DNA from: Brevinematales bacterium
GTDB lineage: Bacteria > Spirochaetota > Brevinematia > Brevinematales > Thermospiraceae
Reading direction: 5' to 3'
Assembly (NCBI GenBank): GCA_026417555.1
Contig: JAOADA010000001.1
Location: 22,195-86,194, forward strand
DNA length: 64,000 bases
Part shown: positions 45,787 through 54,177 of the stretch, one piece after another
How the letters are laid out: every line of letters starts with the position of its first letter
How positions within the stretch are numbered: the first letter of the stretch is position 1
The notes under the pieces: model-generated
Told to the model about the DNA's origin: nothing
What the model saw: only the letters and a program-made list of their open reading frames with translations
Databases searched by the model: none
Position numbers and translations under genes: made by a program

Positions 45787-47250
45787 TTACCTTTGAGAGA
45801 GTTTCATCATGAGGTGAGAGATCCGTTGAAGGGCTTTCTCTTTGCCTATGAGAGGCAGGATAAAATAAATCTCTGGCCCTGAAACGCGTCCTGTAATGGC
45901 AATTCGGAGGGGAAGAAAGAAATTTTTTCCCTTCACCCCTGTTTCCTTCATCATATTCATGGCCATTTCCCGAAATACTAGTTCATCAATCTCACGGTTT
46001 TCTTTTTGAAGATTCTCGTAAAATGTATGGAGAACCTTTGGGGTGGTCTCGAGGGCAAGAAAGGGTTCGGCTTCTGGTTCGATGGGAAAGTTTTCTTGCA
46101 GAAAGTACACAAGATGATCTTTGATATCAGCCAATCGATGGCAGTATCCACGAATGAGATCAAGTACCCCGAGATAAAAGGTCTTTTTTTCTGGGTCACG
46201 GAGATCATTTTCCGTTACCCAGCCGGTTTCTACAAAAAAGGGTATGGCCATTTCATAAAGCCTTTCGAGAGGCATTTGGATGATATAATGCTTGGAGATC
46301 CAGTCAAGTTTGTCATAGTCAAATACAGCGGGACTTGAGGAAAGCCTATCAAGATCAAAAAGATGAATAAGTTCTTCCATTGAGAGGATTTCTCTTCCAT
46401 CTGGGCTTGACCATCCAAGAAGGGAGAGGTAGTTCAATAGGGCTTCGGGGGGATATCCTAGTCGACGAAACTCTTCGATGCTTGTTACCCCATGGCGTTT
46501 GGAGAGTTTTTGCTTGTCTGGTCCAAGGACAAGGGCCATGTGCCCAAACACGGGAACAGGAGCTCCCAATGCCTGATAGATCATGAGCTGTCTCACGGTA
46601 TTGGAGAGATGGTCATCCCCACGAAGGACATGGGTGATTTTCATGAGATAATCATCAATCACAACAGCATAGTTATACACAGGGAGGCCATTGGAACGGA
46701 TGATCACAAAATCCCCTACCATACCTCGAGGAAAATGTACCTCTCCTTTGACCACATCCTGCAAACGATATTCCTGGTCATAGGCCACGAATCGTATGGC
46801 AGGTTTTCGCCCCTCTTTTTCAAAGGCCTCTCTCTGGGAACGGCTGAGGTGGCGACAACGACCATCATAATGGGGAGGTTTTCCCTCAGCAAGCATTTTT
46901 TGTTTTGAGGCTTCAACCTCTTCTGGGGTACAGTAGCAATAGTAGGCACGTCCTTCATCGATGAGTTTTTTGGCATACTCGTGGTAGAGAGAGAGCCTTT
47001 CACTCTGGGCATAGGGCCCATATGGCCCCCCTTTGTCTGGCCCCTCATCCCAGGTGAGGCCAAGCCACCGCAGATCGTCCATGAGTTTTTCCGTGTAGAT
47101 AGCCTCGGAACGTTCACTATCCGTATCTTCTATGCGGAGAAGAAACTGACCATGGTGTTTCCTGGCATAGAGGTAGGCAAAAAGAGCTGTTCTGACATTT
47201 CCTACATGGAGTTGTCCTGTAGGGGATGGGGCAAAACGTGTCCTGACCAT
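45787..47250 (-). CDS. gltX: Glutamyl-tRNA synthetase
   Basis: The protein has 487 residues from the ATG at 47250, after AAAGGAG. The class I signatures are FAPSPTGQLHVGN (residues 6-18) and KLSKR near residue 245. The zinc site is YCYCTPEEV with GRCRHL. A C-terminal anticodon-binding domain with several helices completes the usual form. It is the first gene of the operon with dxr and rsmG. Confidence 0.97.
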   Translation of the reverse strand: MVRTRFAPSPTGQLHVGNVRTALFAYLYARKHHGQFLLRIEDTDSERSEAIYTEKLMDDLRWLGLTWDEGPDKGGPYGPYAQSERLSLYHEYAKKLIDEGRAYYCYCTPEEVEASKQKMLAEGKPPHYDGRCRHLSRSQREAFEKEGRKPAIRFVAYDQEYRLQDVVKGEVHFPRGMVGDFVIIRSNGLPVYNYAVVIDDYLMKITHVLRGDDHLSNTVRQLMIYQALGAPVPVFGHMALVLGPDKQKLSKRHGVTSIEEFRRLGYPPEALLNYLSLLGWSSPDGREILSMEELIHLFDLDRLSSSPAVFDYDKLDWISKHYIIQMPLERLYEMAIPFFVETGWVTENDLRDPEKKTFYLGVLDLIRGYCHRLADIKDHLVYFLQENFPIEPEAEPFLALETTPKVLHTFYENLQKENREIDELVFREMAMNMMKETGVKGKNFFLPLRIAITGRVSGPEIYFILPLIGKEKALQRISHLMMKLSQR

Positions 47251-47286
47251 GAAAACTCCTTTCCTCAAGATAAAAAAATCACACGT

Positions 47287-47315
47287 ATTATAAGGGGAAA
47301 AAACAAAAAAGGCAA
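47287..47315 (-). promoter_or_regulatory. Promoter of gltX-dxr-rsmG
   Basis: On the minus strand, TTGCCT (47310-47315) and TATAAT (47287-47292) are 17 bases apart. The 47,316-47,758 region holds no gene that I can support; it is purine-rich on the plus strand, so several frames stay open by composition. Confidence 0.75.
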
Positions 47316-47758
47316 ATGCAATGTTTCCCTCTCCCACCTGCCAATCCCCTGTGAACGAGAACAAGAAACGGGAAAAAGTCAAAAGACAAGCCCTTTCCTC
47401 TTAGAAAATGCTTCTTTTCTCAAAATGTTTGTGTGTATCTCTTTTCTTTAAGTTAAAGCACTTTTCTTTGACCAAAGCCGAGAGCAAGTCCCTCACCGAA
47501 GCCTCCATCTCCCTTGACAATGTGCCAGGGTGGGAGATAAAGGGGAGGTGAAGGGAGTGGGTGATCTACGCAAGCGCCTCGAGGGAGAGAAACTACCAGG
47601 GTGAGGGGGAGGGAGCTTCCGAGAGTGCCTATCATCTCTTTTCTGACGTTTGGTTTTTTCGTGGTGTGGATGTGAAAGAAACCAAGAGAGAGTAGGGTCT
47701 TTGGACGGGAAACTCATGGGGGGAGAAAAGATTTTTCTTGAAAAAAATTTTTAGAATA

Positions 47759-47787
47759 TTGCTTAAAATCCCTATTTATGTTACAAT
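47759..47787 (+). promoter_or_regulatory. Promoter of purS
   Basis: TTGCTT (47759-47764) and TACAAT (47782-47787) are 17 bases apart, 35 bases before the purS ATG. Confidence 0.75.
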
Positions 47788-47821
47788 ACATCACTGGCAA
47801 GTTTTGGAAAAAGGATAGGAT

Positions 47822-48064
47822 ATGAAGGTCAAGGTAGAGGTCTTTTTGCGAAAAGATGTGTTTGATCCCCAGGGCAAGGCGATTGTGAACGCTATCCATC
47901 ACCTTGGGTATGAGGGGGTCGCCTCAGTTCAGGTAGGCAAGGTGTTTCTTCTCGAGATAAACGGTGATCGAGAGACTGTTGAAAAACAAGCACGAGAGAT
48001 AGCAGACAAACTTTTGGCTAATCCAGTGATTGAGAATTTTACACTCAGTATTCTCTCAGACTGA
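47822..48064 (+). CDS. purS: Phosphoribosylformylglycinamidine synthase subunit PurS
   Basis: PurS is the small subunit of the three-part enzyme (with PurL and PurQ) of purine synthesis. The protein has 80 residues, the usual size, with VEVFLRKDVFDPQGKAI and a C-terminal LLANPVIENF. PurL is encoded at 56767-58953; purQ is not in this window. It is followed by a histidine-kinase-type ATPase gene in the same direction. Confidence 0.93.
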   Translation: MKVKVEVFLRKDVFDPQGKAIVNAIHHLGYEGVASVQVGKVFLLEINGDRETVEKQAREIADKLLANPVIENFTLSILSD

Positions 48065-48088
48065 AAAACGCGAAGACAAGGGGGTCCT

Positions 48089-48883
48089 ATGTCTCATATT
48101 CTTATACCTGTTGAGGAGATTGTTGAAGAATGGGAGAAGCACAGTTATTCCCAGGATTCTCTTGGGATTATGTTTAATAATATTGGGCTTTTGAAGTTTT
48201 CTGAAAAGCTTAATGGTCAGCATGAAGGGGGTGTGCCTTTGTTTGTACTTCCTCTTCAAAAACACAATGTCGCCAATGTGCTTCTCAATATTGAGAAGCT
48301 TTTTCCGTATACGAAGGGGATTACTTTGCGGCTTGTTGCGCCACAAAGTAAGCGAAAACTCGTAGGTTTTTTGCATGAAAAGATTCTCACGTATGTGAAT
48401 CGCCGCGAAATAGAAAGTAGTATCAATATTCTTCACGAGTTGACAGCCAACGCAGAGAAGGCGAATCTCGAGTATGTGGTCAAAAAACATGGCCTCATCC
48501 AGGAAAGAAAAGAACTTCCTCACCTTGTGAGGAAGGAGAGGGATACATTACTGGATGTGTGTCACAAAGAGGACAAATGGGTGAAAATTGGGTGGAAGTT
48601 TACCCACTCTATCTTCAAGCTTGAGGTGAAAAACAATGTCCCTATTCCTGAAGAGGGGATTTTTGGTATCAAGCAAAAAATAGGAACAAAGTTGGATACT
48701 CTGGCAGATGGGTTTATTGGTGAGAGAGAGGACCAGATAGGGGCAGGGCTTGGGTTGTACTTTGTCAATTTTTTTCGAGAGGAAATGAAAAGCCAGTATG
48801 ATTTTGAGAGTATTTTTCGTATCTACGAAAATGACTTTGGGGAAACTATTGCTTCACTTACGGTTCTTTTTGAGAAAGAGTAA
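48089..48883 (+). CDS. Histidine-kinase-type ATPase without dimerisation domain, paralogue 1
   Basis: This 264-residue protein has the ATP-binding boxes of the histidine kinase family: an N-box with HELTANAEKANLEYVVK near residue 117 and a glycine box GAGLGLYFVNFF near residue 220. No H-box dimerisation domain is visible. The first 90 residues have no clear domain. It shares with the gene at 52332 the N-box pattern and the G-box. It may be a kinase or an ATP-binding regulator. It lies 24 bases after purS. Confidence 0.75.
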   Translation: MSHILIPVEEIVEEWEKHSYSQDSLGIMFNNIGLLKFSEKLNGQHEGGVPLFVLPLQKHNVANVLLNIEKLFPYTKGITLRLVAPQSKRKLVGFLHEKILTYVNRREIESSINILHELTANAEKANLEYVVKKHGLIQERKELPHLVRKERDTLLDVCHKEDKWVKIGWKFTHSIFKLEVKNNVPIPEEGIFGIKQKIGTKLDTLADGFIGEREDQIGAGLGLYFVNFFREEMKSQYDFESIFRIYENDFGETIASLTVLFEKE

Positions 48884-50480
48884 AAGGTTTGTAGGACTGT
48901 GTTGTCTTTTCCTTGTGGGGTGTACAAGCGCCTTGAAGGAAGAAATCCACATGGAGAAGGAAAAGGTACGTAAACTCCTTTTTGATTTTTATGCGAGGGA
49001 GTATCCTATTCTTATTTTTCCCTTTACGAACCAGAGTCGAGGGAGCAATTTTGCTTATCTTGAAGAGGCTCTTCCTGAAACAGTGGGGATCGTTCTTCAG
49101 TCTTTGGAGAAGGAATATACCCCTGTGGATGGATGGGAGTATGTGAGGCTTCGAGGATTTCCTGTAGCTCTTGAAGAGAAGATCCTCTCAGCCAGAGTTT
49201 CTTCCTGGCAATCATATAAGACTCTTCAGCCACAGATGGTAACGCAGGTCGTCATGAGGGTGGAAACCAATGCCCGCCTTGTTTTCACCAATAGGGTGAC
49301 CAATGTGTATCAAACAAATGTGTTTCGTTTTGCTACCAATAGGTATGAGAAATTCTTGCATGCAGAATTTCCCTCGTTTGTTGAAGAGGTTGGGCGTTTT
49401 CCCTTTTCCTGGCGTATAGAAAAGCCTCAAGGGAGACCAACCAATACCAATGTTTTTCTCGGAGTTCCTTCAGCACCGCAGGTGTCTCCGGAATGGGTGT
49501 ATGAGGGGCGGATCTATGGGAGATTCACTGTTCGAGAGAATAAGATTGGGCCCTCTGAGGTGGAGATTTTCCTGGTACTTTTTATGATCAAGGCTTCGAC
49601 GACGAATCGGATGGAGATGGTTCTTCGGACGTCAGAGGATAGGGTGTATGAAGAGATTCTTAAACGGCGGGGGGAGATCAGGCGTTTCTATCTTGGAGGA
49701 GACCTCGTGGATGTGGAGATCCAATCTTCTCCCGAGGGTGCCAATGTCTATTTTGATACCGTGTATGTTGGAAGAACACCTTTGGTCTATGAAGGAGTAA
49801 GGACGGGGAATCACCGTATCACGTTTGTGAAGGAGGGTTTTGATACCGTTTCGTATACCGTGGATGTCCAAAAGGGAGGAACCAATCTGGTGAAGGGGGT
49901 GCTTCGGCCACGAGAGATGGTGGGACGAGTGCTTCTCTCAGGAGAGAGCAACCGTTTGGTCTTTTTAGATTCTTTGTATGTAGGGAAAACCCCTCTTGTG
50001 GTGAGTAATATCTCTCTGTATGAATCCCATGTCCTTCTTGTTCGATCAGATGATCCTGCGTATGAGGATGTGTATATGACGTTTGCCCTTACGACGGAAA
50101 AGCCAGAACTCTCGTTTTCGGTAGGCAAAGGGAGATCAGTAGCCTCTCGACAGGGAAAGAAAAACCTCGCATGGGGAATCTGTTATGGAAGTTGGGGCAT
50201 AACTCTTGGTTTTGTGGGGGCACATTTCTATACCTCAGTTCTTAAACGATACTATGAAGATCAGACGTATAATCCCTCTCTCACTGATGCCCAAAAGGTG
50301 GCGTATGCTTCTCAGGTTGCCATGTATGCTGAGTGGCAGCAGCGGTTGTTTACGTATGGGATACTTTCTTCCCTTGTTTCTATGGGGCTAACGGCATATG
50401 CCCTCTCTCAGGAGGAGGTGTACCTCTCGTATGATCCGGTGACCCAACGTTGGGGATTGGTGTATACCGGATATTTTTAG
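48870..50480 (+). CDS. PEGA-domain lipoprotein
   Basis: This exported lipoprotein has a lipobox LFLVGC with C18 if translation starts at TTG 48870 (MRKSKRFVGLCC), which gives a normal basic n-region. ATG 48831 is an alternative. The first 280 residues resemble a stress or peptidase-like region of unknown fold. A PEGA domain lies near residues 285-350 (VEIQSSPEGANVYFDTVYVGRTP), with a second, poorer copy after it (RLVFLDSLYVGKTPL). A membrane segment lies near residue 435. PEGA domains are found in surface proteins. It overlaps the ATPase gene. Confidence 0.78.
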   Translation: MRKSKRFVGLCCLFLVGCTSALKEEIHMEKEKVRKLLFDFYAREYPILIFPFTNQSRGSNFAYLEEALPETVGIVLQSLEKEYTPVDGWEYVRLRGFPVALEEKILSARVSSWQSYKTLQPQMVTQVVMRVETNARLVFTNRVTNVYQTNVFRFATNRYEKFLHAEFPSFVEEVGRFPFSWRIEKPQGRPTNTNVFLGVPSAPQVSPEWVYEGRIYGRFTVRENKIGPSEVEIFLVLFMIKASTTNRMEMVLRTSEDRVYEEILKRRGEIRRFYLGGDLVDVEIQSSPEGANVYFDTVYVGRTPLVYEGVRTGNHRITFVKEGFDTVSYTVDVQKGGTNLVKGVLRPREMVGRVLLSGESNRLVFLDSLYVGKTPLVVSNISLYESHVLLVRSDDPAYEDVYMTFALTTEKPELSFSVGKGRSVASRQGKKNLAWGICYGSWGITLGFVGAHFYTSVLKRYYEDQTYNPSLTDAQKVAYASQVAMYAEWQQRLFTYGILSSLVSMGLTAYALSQEEVYLSYDPVTQRWGLVYTGYF

Positions 50481-51196
50481 GGAATATGAAGCAGGGGATG
50501 GATTTGGGGGAGAATGCGAAGACTTCCATCTGGGGTTGCCAGGACTTTTTCATATGCCCAGAAAAACGCTTTTCCCGTGAGGACGTGAGTGTTGTGCGTC
50601 ATGGGTTGGAAGACGAGAGTTATATCGGGTCGCTGTGCTTTCCATTCCTGAAAAATCTGCCAAAGGGTTTCCATTTCCTCAATCGGGGTGGTGGGAGTAA
50701 GTACGACCTTGAGAATGATAGTTTTTGCCTTGAGAAGAGAAGAAAAAAAATGCTGGTGAGATTCCCAAAGATTCTTGGTGGTGGCGGAGGGAAGCTTGAT
50801 GTCCATAGACCACACCTCTATGTTTTCTAAAAGAAAAGAAGAGATGTGGTGGGAAAGGGTACCATTGGTTTCCATCCAGAATCGGAAGTGAGGAAAGAGG
50901 GTCATAAATGTTTCTATCTCTTTTGCCTGAAGGAGGGGTTCGCCCCCTGTAAAACTGAGCCAATACCCAGCAAATGGCTGGAGGAAAGGCCTGAGACTCT
51001 CAAGAGGGATGGGATTGGGAAGGGTAGTTTCCCCGTCGGGGAAATGAAGACGGCAGAGAGGGGATTCATGAAGAGCGGCAGGGGTGTCACAGTATTGACA
51101 TCGAAGGTTACACCCAGACAACCTGACAAAAACAAAGGGGATTCCAGCAAAAGGAGTTTCTCCTTGGAGGGAAACAAAAATCTCCTCTATCCTCAT
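50477..51196 (-). CDS. queE: 7-carboxy-7-deazaguanine synthase (radical SAM)
   Basis: QueE makes the precursor of queuosine in tRNA. The protein has 239 residues from the ATG at 51196. EIFVSLQGE near residue 5 and the radical SAM motif CNLRCQYC near residue 29 are family marks. SFTGGEPLL and METNGT complete the active site. It starts two bases after the SanA-like gene stops, so the two form an operon. Confidence 0.92.
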   Translation of the reverse strand: MRIEEIFVSLQGETPFAGIPFVFVRLSGCNLRCQYCDTPAALHESPLCRLHFPDGETTLPNPIPLESLRPFLQPFAGYWLSFTGGEPLLQAKEIETFMTLFPHFRFWMETNGTLSHHISSFLLENIEVWSMDIKLPSATTKNLWESHQHFFSSLLKAKTIILKVVLTPTTPIEEMETLWQIFQEWKAQRPDITLVFQPMTHNTHVLTGKAFFWAYEKVLATPDGSLRILPQIHPLLHIP

Positions 51197-51198
51197 GG

Positions 51199-51756
51199 TC
51201 AATCCCACAAAAAGGCTTTGTAAAGGGCAAAGGCCTCTCGGATGAGAAGCAGGTAGTGATGGTCGATTGGTCGATGGTCCGTGGCTACAAACCATGTAGA
51301 GAGGAGATGGTATTTCCGGCAGAGAAGGGCAATGCGTCTCAGGTGATACTGCTGACTGACAAGGATCAGATTGGTGGCGGTGTAACGGTGAGCCAGGTTT
51401 CGGATGGTGTGGGCTGTCGTTTTCCCAAGAGGGTCTTCGAGAATGCACTCTCGGGGAATACCATGTTTCACAAGATACTGTTTCATAATAGCAACCTCAG
51501 ATCGGGTTCCGCTGAGGTAGAGTGTGGCTTTTTTCATGGAAGAGAAAAGTTCTCTTCCCCTGTCAAGACGCATCTGAAGGGTAAGGGAGGGTCGTGAGGA
51601 GTAGATACCAGCGCCAAAAATGACAACAATTCCCTCATCGGGGAGATTCTGAGATGGTGAGAATTGGATCACCAAGATAAGCATAGCCACGAACGAGAGG
51701 AGAAAAAGGGCTACACCTCCGCTGAGAAGCATGATAGGTGTGGTGTGTTTTGTCAT
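51199..51756 (-). CDS. SanA/YdcF-like membrane protein (DUF218)
   Basis: This 185-residue protein has an N-terminal membrane anchor at about residues 8-30. The DUF218 domain shows VVIFGAGI near residue 42, LYLSGT near residue 77, and SQQYHLRRI near residue 137, a family signature. Members act in envelope integrity in other bacteria; the reaction is unknown. It lies between the tRNA cluster terminator and queE. Confidence 0.85.
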   Translation of the reverse strand: MTKHTTPIMLLSGGVALFLLSFVAMLILVIQFSPSQNLPDEGIVVIFGAGIYSSRPSLTLQMRLDRGRELFSSMKKATLYLSGTRSEVAIMKQYLVKHGIPRECILEDPLGKTTAHTIRNLAHRYTATNLILVSQQYHLRRIALLCRKYHLLSTWFVATDHRPIDHHYLLLIREAFALYKAFLWD

Positions 51757-51855
51757 GGTAAAAATAGGCTCCTTTGTTACAAGAGAGCTTTTTATACGTA
51801 CTGGGGATACCATTCTGCCCGTTGTTTGAGGCAAAGTCACACGCTTTCTCTGCTG

Positions 51856-51890
51856 AAAAATAAAAGGGACTGCTCTGCAGTCCCTTTTAT
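51856..51890 (-). terminator. Terminator of the tRNA cluster
   Basis: On the minus strand, a perfect 14-bp inverted repeat (51860-51873 with 51877-51890) has a three-base loop and is followed by five T residues. Confidence 0.9.
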
Positions 51891-51894
51891 AGCT

Positions 51895-51968
51895 CGGGGT
51901 TGACGGGACTTGAACCCGCGGCCCCAGGCGTGACAGGCCTGTGCTCTGACCAGCTGAGCTACAACCCC
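51895..51968 (-). tRNA. tRNA-Asp (GTC)
   Basis: The minus-strand cloverleaf starts GGGGTTG and ends CAACCCC plus G. The anticodon loop CTGTCAC holds GTC. It is the last of the three tRNAs and has the terminator eight bases later. Confidence 0.96.
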
Positions 51969-51986
51969 TTGTCATTTTCTTTATCT

Positions 51987-52060
51987 TAGCGGGGGGGGGA
52001 CTCGAACCCTCGACCACCGGATTATGATTCCGCTGCTCTAACCAGCTGAGCTACCCCGCC
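51987..52060 (-). tRNA. tRNA-Met (CAT), elongator type
   Basis: The minus-strand cloverleaf starts GGCGGGGTAGCTC. The anticodon loop ATCATAA holds CAT. It resembles elongator methionine tRNA, but two stem positions are not paired (27-43 G-G and 50-64 A-C), and 1-72 is a G-U pair. An Ile2 (lysidine) assignment is possible but less likely. Confidence 0.85.
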
Positions 52061-52064
52061 GTCT

Positions 52065-52138
<74 letters not shown>

Positions 52139-52163
52139 TCGTATTCTCTCCATTGAGGTTATT

Positions 52164-52192
52164 ATTATAAGGCAAGATTGGAGGAAAGTCAA
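52164..52192 (-). promoter_or_regulatory. Promoter of the tRNA cluster
   Basis: On the minus strand, TTGACT (52187-52192) and TATAAT (52164-52169) are 17 bases apart. Confidence 0.88.
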
Positions 52193-52275
52193 GAGGGGGA
52201 AGGGGGATTTTTGAGAAAGCTTTCTTTAAGAGGGAAGAACACAAGGGATTTTTTTCTTTTTTTGGGAAAAACTAT

Positions 52276-52302
52276 AGATTTTTTCAAAAAAATCTGTATA
52301 AT
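52276..52302 (+). promoter_or_regulatory. -10 box with a palindrome before the second ATPase gene
   Basis: TATAAT at 52297-52302 has no clear -35 box. Instead a 9-bp palindrome (52276-52284 with 52287-52295, AGATTTTTT and AAAAAATCT) lies at the -35 position, so activation or repression at this site is possible. Confidence 0.4.
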
Positions 52303-52331
52303 ATAGATACTGTATATAAAAGGGGCATGGT

Positions 52332-52982
52332 ATGGGGTGGTTTGACCAGTTTAAGAAACAGACACGTTTCCACGTACGTTTTTTTTACCATAATGAAGAG
52401 GTAAATGAGAATATTTTGGAGTTTATCACCCAGATTTTTCTAGAAACAGGGAAAGAGGAGTATATTGATCCTCTGTATTCCTGTGTCAAGGAACTTGTGG
52501 TGAATGCAACAAAGGCTAATCTCAAGCGAGTCTTTTTCTTGAAGAACCATTTGGATATCAATAATATGGGAGAGTATGTTAACGGGCTGATTCTCTTCAA
52601 GGAAATGCTCGAAAAATCCCAATATACTGAATATGAGCATCTTCTCAAAGAGCACGATCTTTGGGTAGAGTTTCGGGCAAACTGGCACAAAGAGGCTATT
52701 GTGTTTGAGGTGATCAATAATTCTGAGATTATCCCTATTGAGGAATATCGGGTTCGTATGAAATTGAAACTCGCTATGGAGTACACGGATCTTGCCCAAT
52801 ACTATGCCGAGCAGGTGGATACGACAGAGGGAGCAGGATTGGGGATTGCCCTTGTGGTACTCCTTCTTCGGGGGATGGGGCTTGACCCGGCCTTATTCCG
52901 GATTGGTTCTAAGCATGGAGTAACGATTGCCAGGATTGAGATTCCGTTGGTGGAGGGATATGTTTCCTCTCGTCGTAAATAG
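52332..52982 (+). CDS. Histidine-kinase-type ATPase without dimerisation domain, paralogue 2
   Basis: This 216-residue protein is a shorter relative of the gene at 48089. It has KELVVNATKANLKRVFF (N-box) near residue 57 and EGAGLGIALVVLLL near residue 175. A conserved VINNSEIIPIEE segment lies between them, matching VKNNVPIPEE in paralogue 1. No membrane or dimerisation domain is seen. Start ATG 52332 after AAAAGGGG. Confidence 0.75.
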   Translation: MGWFDQFKKQTRFHVRFFYHNEEVNENILEFITQIFLETGKEEYIDPLYSCVKELVVNATKANLKRVFFLKNHLDINNMGEYVNGLILFKEMLEKSQYTEYEHLLKEHDLWVEFRANWHKEAIVFEVINNSEIIPIEEYRVRMKLKLAMEYTDLAQYYAEQVDTTEGAGLGIALVVLLLRGMGLDPALFRIGSKHGVTIARIEIPLVEGYVSSRRK

Positions 52983-53078
52983 TGGGGAGGGGTGTACCAA
53001 GAAGAAAGGCATACCTCTTTCTATATGAGAAAAGAAACAAAGAAAGGGAAAACGTTTCATGTTTGAAAGGAAGAGAAG

Positions 53079-53624
53079 ATGAAGAAGATGGTGATGATGG
53101 TTGTCTTGGTCTTGGTGGGAGGTGTTTTTGCCCAGATCAATGTGAATGCAGATGCTTTACAAAAGCAAGCCGCTCAGGCAACAGGAAATGCAGAGCAGCA
53201 GGCTTATCAGAAGGTGCGGGAGGAATTCAAGAAAAGGATTGCTGACATTCCCTTTGCTTACAATTCAGCGGAAATTCCTCTGAAGGATCCCAAGTATACG
53301 GTGCTGGGGTATGATGTTGATACGTTTATGAAGCAGGTTCTTATTCCTGCTTTGTCTCAAGCTGTGAATGCTTTGCCTACTGGTCGGAAAGTGGTGATTG
53401 AAGGACATGCGAATGCGGTAGGTCCTGAGGAGCCACAGGATGGCAAACAGGGCAATATTGCTCTCTCCAAGGCACGCGCAGAGGCTGTACTTGCTTATAT
53501 TCTCAAAAACTCTCAGCTTGATAAAGGCAAGTTTGTTATTCGTGCCGCAGGATCCTCAAAACCACTTTCTGGGGTTGATCCTACGAGTCTGAAAAATTGT
53601 CGAGTGAGTCTTGATATTGAATGA
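53079..53624 (+). CDS. OmpA-family periplasmic protein
   Basis: This 181-residue exported protein has a signal peptide ending GGVFAQ. The C-terminal domain is of the OmpA peptidoglycan-binding type: VVIEGHANAVG, then SKARAEAVLAYILKN, then FVIRAAGSSKPL. A helical linker (residues 25-55) separates it from the signal peptide. No barrel is present. It may tie the cell wall to the periplasmic flagellar space. The gene at 53650 follows 25 bases later. Confidence 0.84.
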   Translation: MKKMVMMVVLVLVGGVFAQINVNADALQKQAAQATGNAEQQAYQKVREEFKKRIADIPFAYNSAEIPLKDPKYTVLGYDVDTFMKQVLIPALSQAVNALPTGRKVVIEGHANAVGPEEPQDGKQGNIALSKARAEAVLAYILKNSQLDKGKFVIRAAGSSKPLSGVDPTSLKNCRVSLDIE

Positions 53625-53649
53625 CGTTTTCACTATCTAGGAGAGGAGG

Positions 53650-54177
53650 ATGAAGGAAAACCTTCGTTATGAGTTTGTTCTTCATGCGTATGAAGCTATA
53701 ACAAAGCAGATTCATCAGTTTGATGTCAAGGTTTCCGTTCTCCTCTCCTGGAATGGCGTGATTGCCGTTCTCTTAGGAAGAGAGGTTGTGTTGCTTTTTT
53801 CTGCGGCCAAGCCGACACTTTTTCTCCTTCTTCTTCTCTTTTTGAGTGCCTTTTTTCTTCTCGTCTCGAGTGTGTTTTGTTATCGTCTCTTGCGTCCTCA
53901 AATCAAGGTCAATGAAGAGGGGAATGGGATTTTTTGGGCAGGGGATATTCTTCGACTTGGCAAGGATCATAAGGAGAGAGTAGAACAGTATATGAAGATT
54001 CTTCTTCAGCTGCATAGCCCAGAGGACTACGCCAGACAAGTGGTTCACTCTGTGGTAGGGATCTCTGAGATTTTTATGCGCAAAAACACCTATTTCTTTT
54101 ATGCTCTTTTTGCTACGATTACCTCATTTTTGTTTCTTATTCTCTTCATTGTGAGGATAGGCTTATGGAACCGATGA
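53650..54177 (+). CDS. PycTM-like membrane protein
   Basis: This 175-residue protein matches the layout of the Pycsar effector membrane domain. An N-terminal helix (YEAITKQIHQFDVKVSVLLSW) leads into a membrane segment near residue 33; a second lies near residue 60 and the third at the end (YALFATITSFLFLILFI). The family marks LRPQ, GIFWAGDI and EDYARQVVHSVVGI are visible. In known Pycsar systems such proteins respond to cyclic pyrimidine nucleotides made by a cyclase, but no cyclase is in this window. It overlaps the macrodomain gene by 13 bases. Confidence 0.62.
   Translation: MKENLRYEFVLHAYEAITKQIHQFDVKVSVLLSWNGVIAVLLGREVVLLFSAAKPTLFLLLLLFLSAFFLLVSSVFCYRLLRPQIKVNEEGNGIFWAGDILRLGKDHKERVEQYMKILLQLHSPEDYARQVVHSVVGISEIFMRKNTYFFYALFATITSFLFLILFIVRIGLWNR

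Noticed and set aside
47453-47720. Minus-strand frame with PWHIVKGDGG, resembling the end of alkyltransferase-like proteins
   Set aside because: The match is one short segment; the rest does not align, the frame has no convincing start, and the region is purine-rich so all three frames stay open. I treat it as chance unless a profile search finds an alkyltransferase remnant.
51757-51855. PreQ1 riboswitch before the SanA-queE genes
   Set aside because: No matching stem-loop with an A-rich tail was seen in the leader.
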